Shown: positions 12,139 to 20,000 of the stretch, one piece after another
Numbering within the stretch: position 1 is the stretch's first letter
Layout of the letters: each line of letters opens with the position of its first letter
Source of the DNA: a virus
IMG/VR virus record: IMGVR_UViG_3300031631_000011
Span: 1-34,572 of that record
Reading direction: 5' to 3' (one strand)
Length of the DNA stretch: 34,572 nt
Translations under genes and position numbers: made by a program
Notes under the pieces: generated by a model
Told to the model about the DNA's origin: nothing
Databases searched by the model: none
What the model saw: only the letters and a program-made list of their open reading frames with translations

Positions 12139-14874
12139 TTAGTTCTTGTATTCCGTGTAACCCTGATAAAGACTGATTGTGTTGTCTGTTTCAGCACTAG
12201 CCCATTGAGCTGTAATCTTTATATCCATATTCGCCGTTGTGTCGATTGTCGCTATTCCTGCCATCGAAGTAATATCTCCTCGAGCAGTAGCGTCTCCAAC
12301 TTCTAGATGAATATGAACTGCTCTTTGTCCTGACGCTCCGATAGTTCTCTGAGTAGCATTAGCACTCATATGCCAGTCTTGGTCTGTTAACTGTCTTGTG
12401 TTTGTTTCTAAGGTAGCAACTGGTGTTTCACTTGCTCCAACATATATTCTTAAAGTAACTTCATCTCCAGCAGTTCCACTATCGTTAGTAACTATTCCAT
12501 CACAATGAACTTTAAAGACATTTCCAGCTTCTAAACTATTCGCTGCGATTGGAGCTGTATAAAGAGTTGTTTCAGTTGTTGTGTCTGCAACTGTTACTGT
12601 TGATAATTGAACATCTCCTGTCCTGTCTATCGCTTTTTGCTTAGCGTTATTAGTTATATAGATTTTGCCATTATAATATTCAATACTACCAGCTTCAGGA
12701 GTTGAGAGTTTTACTCCTGCTGTTAATTTCAAAGGAGGATTCGTTGCTGTTCCTGCTGCTAAGTGTAAGAGGGCTGTCGGACTCGCCGTCCCGATGCCGA
12801 CGTTTCCGTCGCTGTCTATCCTGACCTTTTCTGTTGTTCCAATACCAAATCTATAATCTGCAAAATCTCCTCTAAAGGAAGTATAAGTTCCTCCAACACG
12901 ATTATAACCCTGTAATAATTCAACATTAGTAGTAATTCCAGGTATAATTTCAATCCCTTCAGCTCCAGCATTTGAAACAACTAAATTAGCATTCGGACTC
13001 GTCGTCCCGATACCGACGTTGCCAGAGGATTTTATTATCATCTTCGCATCCGCGTAAGAAGCGTCCGATGAATCGGCGGTATTGTTATTCGCAAAATATA
13101 AATCTCCGACAGCAAATGCGCCTGTTTCTTTAAAGGCTACCAAACCTTTTGAAGTGGTGGCTCCATTTGCAGAAGAAAAAAGTATTCCAGCTTCATCACC
13201 AGTAGTACTCCTCTCATCCTGAACTTTTATATAGGTATTCCCAGATGCCCCCCGAACGTGCAATTTTTGTTCGGGACTCGCCGTCCCGATGCCGACGTTG
13301 CCTGAGTTATCTATACTTATCCCCTCTGCTCCTCCATCTCCACTTATCCAACTATTGTGCGTATTAATTATTTTATTCGTTCCATCACTTTGAAATGTGA
13401 TATATTCTGTCGGATTACCATAACCAGTTAAACCTGGACCCAATAAATCAACTTTCGCAGTATTCCATCCTGAAGCAGTAAATTGTGACCTTATTCCACC
13501 TATATTTATAATATTAGGCACTCCTCCTCCTACACCATCCTTTGATACAGAAACATATAAGTTAGCTATGCTATTTGCTCCCACATTATTAAAAACTCGT
13601 GCAGAAGTTATTACATCTAACTTCGCCCCAGGACTCGCCGTCCCGATGCCGACGTTGCCTGATGTTCCATCAATCCTCATTCTTTCGGTAGCGTTTGTTC
13701 CCAAAACCAACGTTTTAGTTCCTTGAGTATAAATTTCAAAAATTCCAGGACCAGTTCCACTAAATAATTGGAGTGGATAGTTTGTTCCTGAAATACCTGC
13801 ATAATTCCCTTTTTGTCTTGAATAAAGATTATATAGGTTTGCACTAAAACCAGTCACAACATTATTATCATCTGCAACGTTACTTCCAGACACATCAAGT
13901 TTTCCCCCTGGACTCGTAGTGCCGATGCCGACGTTGCCTCCAGTGGGGTTAAGCGCTAAATTCTGGTCTGTTCCATCAGAAAGTTTATACCCTTGAATTG
14001 CTCCAATAGTAGCAATAGCCCCAATCTTTACACCTCGGTTTATGTAACTACTTCCTATTTGAGATAAGTAAGTAACTGACGATAGACCAGAAGTTACTTC
14101 CAACTTCGCCCCCGGACTCGCCGTCCCGATGCCGACGTTGCCTGATGTTCTATCAATCGTCATTCTAGTATTAACTGTTGCACTTGTACCAGATTTAATA
14201 AATAATTTATTCTCCCCTCCATCATGAACAATTTGAAAACCACTACCCGTTGTTCCAAATTTAGATACACCAAGGGTAGCAGTTGGAGCTTCCATAAAAT
14301 CAATACCTGAATCCCCTCCATTGTCGGTTTCTACTAATATATTAGGGTCTGAGAGACTAGCTATATGAAGTATTTCTTGAGGACTCGTCGTCCCGATGCC
14401 GAAATTCCCAGAGTTTACATATCCCCCGACACCACTTAACGGTTCGGAAAACAAAGCTACTGTTGAAGAAGCTGCAGCATTTAACATATAAAATCTTCCC
14501 TCTGCTCCCCCTGATGATTGACTAAATAAAAATCTATCAGCACCAGTCGCCCTATCGGTAAAGACTACTTTCTCTCCTGCGTTCAATGCGACATCTAATT
14601 TCTCAGAAGGTGTGATAGTACCTATTCCAACATTGTTGTCCAAATAAACCGCGTCAAGAGGGTCTGTACCGTCTACGAATTTACCGCCAGAGCTTCCACT
14701 GTCAAACCAACCTGTTGTGTCTGTATCCCATACCCAAATTGTGTCAGTTGTTCCGACCGTAGCAAACCAGCCATCTTCTCCGACTGGATATGCAGCATTT
14801 AGGGCCGCTTCGGTTAAGAAGTATCCTTTGTCGTTTCCTGTGCCACCGATCCCGCCTTCTCCGAGAATAATCAT
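12139..14874 (-). CDS. Tail fibre with eight GIGT-type repeats
   Basis: 911 residues. The start (MIILGEGGIGGTGNDKGYFL, then AYPVGEDGWFATVGTTDTIW) is a small domain common at the N-terminus of phage fibres. Eight copies of a motif like SGNVGIGTASPGAKLDV punctuate the shaft; intervening segments differ in sequence and length. The motif is typical of trimeric fibre shafts in phages and bacterial surface proteins. The C-terminal 170 residues (from about LSTVTVADTTTETTLYTAPI) lack repeats and form the probable receptor-binding head; no S74 chaperone motif is evident. The start overlaps the upstream virion gene by ATGA. Confidence 0.85.
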   Translation of the reverse strand: MIILGEGGIGGTGNDKGYFLTEAALNAAYPVGEDGWFATVGTTDTIWVWDTDTTGWFDSGSSGGKFVDGTDPLDAVYLDNNVGIGTITPSEKLDVALNAGEKVVFTDRATGADRFLFSQSSGGAEGRFYMLNAAASSTVALFSEPLSGVGGYVNSGNFGIGTTSPQEILHIASLSDPNILVETDNGGDSGIDFMEAPTATLGVSKFGTTGSGFQIVHDGGENKLFIKSGTSATVNTRMTIDRTSGNVGIGTASPGAKLEVTSGLSSVTYLSQIGSSYINRGVKIGAIATIGAIQGYKLSDGTDQNLALNPTGGNVGIGTTSPGGKLDVSGSNVADDNNVVTGFSANLYNLYSRQKGNYAGISGTNYPLQLFSGTGPGIFEIYTQGTKTLVLGTNATERMRIDGTSGNVGIGTASPGAKLDVITSARVFNNVGANSIANLYVSVSKDGVGGGVPNIINIGGIRSQFTASGWNTAKVDLLGPGLTGYGNPTEYITFQSDGTNKIINTHNSWISGDGGAEGISIDNSGNVGIGTASPEQKLHVRGASGNTYIKVQDERSTTGDEAGILFSSANGATTSKGLVAFKETGAFAVGDLYFANNNTADSSDASYADAKMIIKSSGNVGIGTTSPNANLVVSNAGAEGIEIIPGITTNVELLQGYNRVGGTYTSFRGDFADYRFGIGTTEKVRIDSDGNVGIGTASPTALLHLAAGTATNPPLKLTAGVKLSTPEAGSIEYYNGKIYITNNAKQKAIDRTGDVQLSTVTVADTTTETTLYTAPIAANSLEAGNVFKVHCDGIVTNDSGTAGDEVTLRIYVGASETPVATLETNTRQLTDQDWHMSANATQRTIGASGQRAVHIHLEVGDATARGDITSMAGIATIDTTANMDIKITAQWASAETDNTISLYQGYTEYKN

Positions 14875-15629
14875 TTTCTTAATTTATTGAAAAAGTCTGT
14901 CATAGTTTTTACCACTTGTACGTCTGGCTTCATTTCTTTCCTGAATGCTGAAATAAGTTTTGCGAATTCTGTCGATTCCTTTTTTTGTTCTTTTCGGAAA
15001 GACGAAATCAACAATGAAATGTTTTTGTAGTTTTTATCTTGCCCCGAAACTCCCTTTGAAAGTTCTTTTATGATTTCTTCCTTCATTGATCCGGATATAT
15101 CTCCCTGAGAATCAATTATCTTGTCGAATTTCTTTGACAATTCTTTATTGCCAGAGTCTTCACGATTTTTCACAGAGTCTGTTAGTTCTTGCATTGCCCG
15201 TTCTCCTGTCTTTTTTAATTCTAAAATAGCAGAAGCAATCTCTGGCTCCCCCAGTCCGTCCGGAAGAGAAATTTCTACTTGTGACAGGCTTTCTTTTATT
15301 AAATCTCCCATTTCTTCCACAATCCGATCCAATTCAGCTTTTGACATTTTATAACTTCCACCACCACCACCATTTCTTCCCGCTTGTGCAAAGATAGAAC
15401 TGAAAATACCATTATAAACACCATTTCGGGTTTCATCGCCAAGAGTCATTCGTGCTGAATAATCTAAAAGCTCCTTCAGCTCTTTGAAGTGATAGGAATA
15501 CTTCCCTGTTTCTGCCGTGGCGACCATGTTGTCAGTCTTTACGAGAGTATATTTCCCAGCAACCACATTGTAAATATTTATCGTCGGGGTTCCTGTACCC
15601 TCAAAATTTGCTTCAAAATTATTGCTCAT
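14871..15629 (-). CDS. Tail-associated protein with Gly-rich hinge and helical rod, 252 aa
   Basis: Residues 1-85 form a beta-rich domain (NFEANFEGTGTPTINIYNVV, LVKTDNMVATAETGKYSYHF). A Gly hinge (RNGGGGGSY, about 85-93) separates it from a long charged helical region running to the end, including RKEQKKESTEFAKLISAFRK. The N-terminal pattern resembles baseplate or fibre-attachment domains of phage fibres. It precedes the 911-residue fibre and is coupled to it. An adaptor linking the fibre to the tail is the likely role, by inference. Confidence 0.62.
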   Translation of the reverse strand: MSNNFEANFEGTGTPTINIYNVVAGKYTLVKTDNMVATAETGKYSYHFKELKELLDYSARMTLGDETRNGVYNGIFSSIFAQAGRNGGGGGSYKMSKAELDRIVEEMGDLIKESLSQVEISLPDGLGEPEIASAILELKKTGERAMQELTDSVKNREDSGNKELSKKFDKIIDSQGDISGSMKEEIIKELSKGVSGQDKNYKNISLLISSFRKEQKKESTEFAKLISAFRKEMKPDVQVVKTMTDFFNKLRK

Positions 15630-15655
15630 TGCGTCTGGTATGAATAAACACCTTC

Positions 15656-15684
15656 AGTGTAGCTATCCAAACCAAAAAAATCAA
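15656..15684 (-). promoter_or_regulatory. Candidate promoter for tail-fibre genes
   Basis: Minus strand: TTGATT (15684-15679), 17 nt, TACACT (15661-15656), 27 nt before the start at 15629. It is weaker than the others but sits directly after the terminator at 15690-15714, where a new promoter is needed for the fibre genes. Confidence 0.45.
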
Positions 15685-15689
15685 AGTAC

Positions 15690-15714
15690 AAAAAAAAGCG
15701 AGATTTCTCCCGCT
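15690..15714 (-). terminator. Rho-independent terminator
   Basis: On the minus strand AGCGGGA pairs with TCTCGCT (one G-U pair) around a GAAA tetraloop. A T-run from the plus-strand A's at 15690-15697 follows at once. The 7-bp stem with GAAA loop is a strong terminator. It ends the three-gene operon from the 16354 promoter. Confidence 0.85.
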
Positions 15715-15744
15715 CTTGTAGCCATTTTTTTTAGAATTTAAGAA

Positions 15745-16044
15745 TTAAGAAATTTTCCAGCCAATCACACCTTCTGCGATTGCTTTCGCTGCGAAGTATC
15801 TCTGCTTCTCTTTGTCGTAAGAAAGGAAGTCTTTGAGATTTTTCGGACCGAGATTTTCTTTGAGAATCGCAACCCCTCTGTCCAGAGTTGAATCCACACG
15901 AGTCTCTGCTTCCCCCTGACAGCTCTGACAGATCCCGTACCCTTGATCTTGGTCTTGGTCTTCATACCCTTCCCACACCTTGAAATATTGACCGCAACAC
16001 CCGCAGTCAAGACTTTTGCCGATTCTGATTGCCTGTTTTTTCAT
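15745..16044 (-). CDS. Zinc-ribbon protein, 99 aa
   Basis: From ATG 16044 (MKKQAIRIGKSLDCGCCGQY), chosen because it overlaps the upstream stop as ATGA; the ATG at 16053 is three codons earlier. Four conserved-looking Cys (DCGCCGQYF, about residues 14-17, and GICQSCQG, about 39-42) with a DQDQDQ linker form one zinc site. The C-terminal half is helical (KDFLSYDKEKQRYFAAKAIA). Zinc ribbons of this type may act in transcription or DNA binding. The gene is the last in its operon before the terminator. Confidence 0.7.
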   Translation of the reverse strand: MKKQAIRIGKSLDCGCCGQYFKVWEGYEDQDQDQGYGICQSCQGEAETRVDSTLDRGVAILKENLGPKNLKDFLSYDKEKQRYFAAKAIAEGVIGWKIS

Positions 16045-16142
16045 GCTAAACATATAAAAGTTATAAAACCGAAAATGAATGATCCAATCGCTGCAACCTG
16101 AATGAAGCGTGGATAATCTCGAAACCGTGGATAATCGTTCAT
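16041..16142 (-). CDS. Very small membrane protein, 33 aa
   Basis: The ORF starts MNDYPRFRDYPRFIQVAAIG and ends in a hydrophobic segment SFIFGFITFICLA. A short direct repeat DYPRF occurs twice. Both ends overlap neighbours as ATGA (start with the stop at 16139, stop with the start at 16044). That doubled coupling is the evidence for translation. A single-span membrane peptide; function unknown. Confidence 0.55.
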   Translation of the reverse strand: MNDYPRFRDYPRFIQVAAIGSFIFGFITFICLA

Positions 16143-16321
16143 AGTCCGAAAGTTAATGCCATATTGTCGAGGACAACGATTTTCTTCATCGCTGGAAGTT
16201 TCTGGTACATTTTCCAATCTTCAGGTTTTACCATTTTCTGAAGAGCTTTTTCCAGTGGTTGATACTGGAAGGCGAGCATTTTTAACAATGCCACCGCTGG
16301 ATCCGCTACTTGTTTTGCCAT
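16139..16321 (-). CDS. Hypothetical protein, 60 aa, first gene of the 16354 operon
   Basis: A 60-residue basic helical protein: MAKQVADPAVALLKMLAFQY, KALQKMVKPEDWKMYQKLPA, then IVVLDNMALTFGL. It starts 33 bp after the -10 box of the 16354 promoter, behind the 18-bp leader element. No family is recognised. Its promoter belongs to the early class, so it may be a host-takeover or regulatory peptide. Confidence 0.6.
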   Translation of the reverse strand: MAKQVADPAVALLKMLAFQYQPLEKALQKMVKPEDWKMYQKLPAMKKIVVLDNMALTFGL

Positions 16322-16329
16322 CTGTTGTG

Positions 16330-16347
16330 GATTAAGAATAAGAAAGC
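16330..16347 (-). promoter_or_regulatory. 18-bp leader element, copy 2
   Basis: Exact match to 7180-7197 (minus strand GCTTTCTTATTCTTAATC), again between an early promoter and the first ATG. Two identical copies over 9 kb apart in the same position relative to promoter and start suggest selection on the leader RNA or DNA. Confidence 0.6.
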
Positions 16348-16353
16348 AAATTC

Positions 16354-16382
16354 ATTGTACAGGACGGTTTACATCTTGTCAA
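16354..16382 (-). promoter_or_regulatory. Early promoter with shared operator-like element (minus strand)
   Basis: Minus strand: TTGACA (16382-16377), 17 nt, TACAAT (16359-16354), preceded by G, with AAAC at spacer positions 7-10. Arms GTTGACA and TGTAAAC flank AGA, the clearest inverted repeat of the set together with 7204. It faces away from the plus-strand promoter at 16456. Confidence 0.88.
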
Positions 16383-16455
16383 CACTTTTGTAGACTTTTT
16401 TACACTTTTTTTATTTATACCGTATATAGTGGGTGGAATTTCTTTTACAAAATGG

Positions 16456-16484
16456 TTGACAGGGGAAAAACATAGGAGTACAAT
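16456..16484 (+). promoter_or_regulatory. Promoter of the plus-strand HD hydrolase operon, with shared operator-like element
   Basis: Plus strand: TTGACA (16456-16461), 17 nt, TACAAT (16479-16484), preceded by G, with AAAC at spacer positions 7-10. It is the only plus-strand member of the family. The -10 ends 9 nt before the ATG at 16494, so the transcript is nearly leaderless. The 73 bp between the two divergent promoters hold no gene; A/T-rich sequence and a partial inverted repeat (TATACCGTATATA) are visible. Confidence 0.85.
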
Positions 16485-16493
16485 CAGGTCGAT

Positions 16494-16913
16494 ATGGAAA
16501 AAATAAAAACCCAACGAACAGATAAGGCACAAAGTACTTCGTTCTCTGCCCATTTCAGGCAAGTAGACAAGTCAGGCAAGTCATACTTCCTACATCCCCT
16601 CGAAATCGCCTTAAAAATGACCTCAGAGTCCGCCGTGATAGTTGCATTCCTCCATGACGTATTCGAGGATACTGACCTTCAAATTCGAGAAGTGGAATAT
16701 CTCAGAGAATCAGAAAGGGTTGCCCTCAAACTTCTTACAAAAAGAAGGGAGCAGTACTATGAAGATTACATTGCTGGAATAAAGGAAAACAAACTCGCAA
16801 CAGAAGTAAAAATTGAAGATCTCAAGCACAATCTGAAAGACAGAGGGTGGACACCGCCACCAGAACGAATTGCAAAATACAAAAAAGCCCTTAAACTTTT
16901 AAGTGATGAATAA
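16494..16913 (+). CDS. RelA/SpoT-type HD hydrolase (small alarmone hydrolase-like)
   Basis: 139 residues containing only an HD domain. H20 in SAHF, H34 in SYFLHPLEIA, H54-D55 in AFLHDVFEDT (with E58-D59) and D109/N113 in KIEDLKHNL match the order of metal and catalytic residues in the hydrolase domain of RelA/SpoT and Mesh1 proteins. The expected reaction is removal of pyrophosphate from (p)ppGpp. There is no synthetase domain. It is the first gene of the only plus-strand unit, under its own early-type promoter and almost leaderless. Phage enzymes of this kind could lower host alarmone levels during infection; that role is inferred. Another nucleotide substrate is possible. Confidence 0.82.
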   Translation: MEKIKTQRTDKAQSTSFSAHFRQVDKSGKSYFLHPLEIALKMTSESAVIVAFLHDVFEDTDLQIREVEYLRESERVALKLLTKRREQYYEDYIAGIKENKLATEVKIEDLKHNLKDRGWTPPPERIAKYKKALKLLSDE

Positions 16914-17070
16914 AATTGACAAAGGAGTAATAAGCTATCCAGAAGGAGAACCAACTGGAAAAGAAGAAAAACCATTCTTGATTACTTACAAAAACGGTAA
17001 GACGCTTCGAGGTATGGCTTCAGGGCTTGACAACAGCGAATGGGAAAATGGTGTCAAAGGTTCTTCGTAG
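16906..17070 (+). CDS. Small ORF coupled to the HD hydrolase, 54 aa
   Basis: The 54-residue ORF starts MNKIDKGVISYPEGEPTGKE and ends in SGLDNSEWENGVKGSS. Its ATG lies within the last codons of the HD gene (8-bp overlap), indicating translational coupling. It resembles a small beta-rich, charged protein (FLITYKNGKTLRG). The 3' end overlaps the converging virion gene by 17 bp. No family is recognised. It might partner or modulate the hydrolase, by position only. Confidence 0.5.
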   Translation: MNKIDKGVISYPEGEPTGKEEKPFLITYKNGKTLRGMASGLDNSEWENGVKGSS

Positions 17071-20000
17071 GAAGCGAACCGTGTTTTTCCATTTCTCTCA
17101 TAAAATCAAGGGCTTCTCCACGAGTCTTGAATTTTAGTCGTTTCCCTCCCATTCCAGTACCAATCGAATTCACGCTGATCACTGGTACGATTTCGTCACG
17201 AGCTTCCATTGCTTTCAGGACAGAGGTTCTGAAGTCTTTATGCTTTTCCTCGAATATTTCCCTTGGCACCTTTCTTCCACGGAATTCAACGAATCTCCAC
17301 GCTTGATCTTTGTCTGCATAAACCATATTCAGTCGTGGTGTTTTCCCTGCTTCAATGACTTGATCAACATTTCTGAGAAGTTTTTTGAAGTTGGCTCCAG
17401 TTCCGTCAAGAATAAGCTCCGCACTTCCATTGATACCATTGACACCATTGATAAGAACTTCCGTCTTTCCGCTTCCTGATCCTCCAGAAGTAAGGTCAAC
17501 AAATTTCCCCCTAACCTTTGGCAGTCCTTCAGCAAACGCTTCTTGAGCGAGTCTTGAGCTTTCAGCGTGGTAAAGTGGAGCGTTGTCTGGAGTGGACCCA
17601 AGAATTGTTTTGATATTATCAGCGTCAATTATTGCGGTACCTTTTTTATTTGGAGTGAGTACTTTCTTGATAACTTCTTTATCTGATACACCAGTCGAAC
17701 CGGGAAACCCAGAGCTTCCAGTTTTTTTTGAATCATCAAAGAATTTCGCAATCGTCATATCTTTACCGAACTTTTGTTTCAATCCAGCAGTAAGACCCCT
17801 TGGTGTGGTGTATTCAATACCCAGTTTCTTGAGTTCTGCCTTGAGAAATTTGTCTTCGTCCAATGCTTTCACGAAATCTCCGAGCGTATCGTATTTACTC
17901 GCTTTATCAGCAAGCGTATCAATGTTCGCTTTCTTCACAATCTTTTGAGCTGGCTTTTTTACCGTAACTTTAGGTTTTTTTTTTGGAACAATCTTGATTG
18001 GTTTTGCGTTTTTCTCTTTGATCAATGAAGTCTTGAGATTATCGAATTTCTTTTTTCCGAGACTCTTCAGCAATTTCTGTCCCATTTCTCCACCAAAGAA
18101 CTTCGCCAAAATGTACTCAGCAACCAATGAGGTTCCACCAGAGAATACTCCTACACCACCTCTCAAAAGATTTATGTTCTGTAAGATTGCTGTCTGACTT
18201 CCCTGTCCGATTGAAACGGATTTGGCAAGAGCCGCATTCAGAGTGTCCAAGTTCTGCAATAGTTTTACTTGGTCAGGTGTGAAAACAGCGGAAAGTTTTT
18301 CTTGTCCGATTGATTTTAACTGTTTGGAGAATCCAGAAGGTGTAAAGCCTTCCCCTCCAGCCCTTCGAGACTTCTTTATGATATTTGCCAAGAATCTCTT
18401 TTGTAACTGCCTCTCAATATCTTTTCCGAGGGTTTGATACATTATTTTGATTTCATTCGCTGAAACGCTTGTTTTTGTCAGCATTTCGGAAATCGTGTCG
18501 AAATCTCCCTTCTCAGTGAGTTTTTTTATCTTCTGTACGAATGGTCGGGCCTTGACCTTCTCGAACCCACGGAACATCTTATTTGCCTTGTCCAGTGGTG
18601 CTTTCATCTGTGGCAATACTTCGCCAAGAGATTGATCAAAGTCCTTTCTCATCGAGTGGTACATTTTTCGCCAAATTTTCTCTTCCGTGGAAGGTGCAAA
18701 AGATTTGAAGTTTGCTTTGTCTCCAATCTCTCGAAGAACCGCTCTTCGTTGTACAACTGTCTGAGTTTCATCAAACCCTTTTCGCAAATTTCTGAGGAAT
18801 GGAAGCTCCGGGGAAGGTACCCCAACTTCTTCTGCAAGTCCTTTCTGTTCGATAAGGTCGTCCAAAAGTTTCATTGTTGGAGAGTCTTTTTTGAATACCA
18901 TCGTGACACCCTTCGTGTCAGCAAGCTCTTCAGCAGAAGCGTAAAGGTCGTCGATTGTTTTTCGATACGCCTTTTCAACCTGTGAAAATTTATTTGCAAT
19001 ATTTTCTCCAAGCTCTCCCGCAGACGGAGCAGATTTTTCAATTCCTGTCACAACATCGTCGAATTTCGCCAGAGACTTATTGGCTCGTTTACTGATAGCT
19101 CCTCCGAACAATCCCTGTCCGAGTATCTGTTCAGTTTTTGAAGCCAGTGGAATCGAAGTTGCTGACGCTGAAAGTTCAATACCAAGTGCCTTTGCTATCG
19201 CTTCAGCTTCATTTTCTGCTACCTCTCCAGCTTTCATTGCTTTTTTCAATACCGCTGGCTTTTCTGCCTTTGGCACTCCTTCAAACATTTTTTTGAACTT
19301 TGAAAGATTTGGTACTTCTATTTTTGAAACAACTTCGGCTCCAGCTTCAAGTCCAGCTTTCAATCCAGCCTTTGCTTCTTGTATTCCAACATCGACACCT
19401 TTTCCAACAACTTTTTTACCAGCACCGCCAGTCAATACATCAATGGCAAATTGTCCAAGATTCCCAGCGAGTCGGTAAGATCTTGCTCCTTCTGGATCTC
19501 GTGCTTCGTATTCGTCCCATGCTTTCCCAACTTCGACCACTGCGTCCGCAACAGTTTTTCCACCTGTCCCATGTATAGGAGAATCAGCAACCCCTTTGCC
19601 AGCGTCTTTCATTATTCCAGCAATCTTGTCTTCCGTTTTTTGTGTAAAAGGAAGTTTCATTGCGGTCATAAAGATTGCACCAACATAATCTCCAGCGGTT
19701 CCGAGCAACTGACCGGCAGTTTCCTTTGCCAGTTCTTGTGTTTGTTTTGTATCCGTCATATCCGTTTTTACAGCAAGGTCGGAAAGAATATCTCCCCTTT
19801 CTTCTGCTCTTTCAGCAATGCCTTCTCCAGCTTCTCGAATATCATTCGGAGCGTCTGCAACTGCTCTTGGAAGAGCTGTGAGTCCTTCAACAAAAGGATT
19901 GTCTACCAAGTTTTTTCCAAAACGCTTCATAAAGCTATCTCCAGTGACTTCCGGCTGTTGAATTCCTGATCGTTCCAAGTCCCTACTCATTGAATTTTCT

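Noticed and set aside
12779-14408. Regularly recurring GC-rich repeat as a CRISPR array
   Set aside because: Repeats are in frame in a 911-residue ORF, encode GIGT motifs and are separated by 120-330 bp of coding sequence.
12139-14874. Diversity-generating retroelement target in the fibre
   Set aside because: No reverse transcriptase gene or template repeat is seen anywhere in the window.
19379-19969. 196-residue plus-strand ORF
   Set aside because: Shadow of the 1,065-residue virion gene with a low-complexity Cys/Ser/Phe composition.
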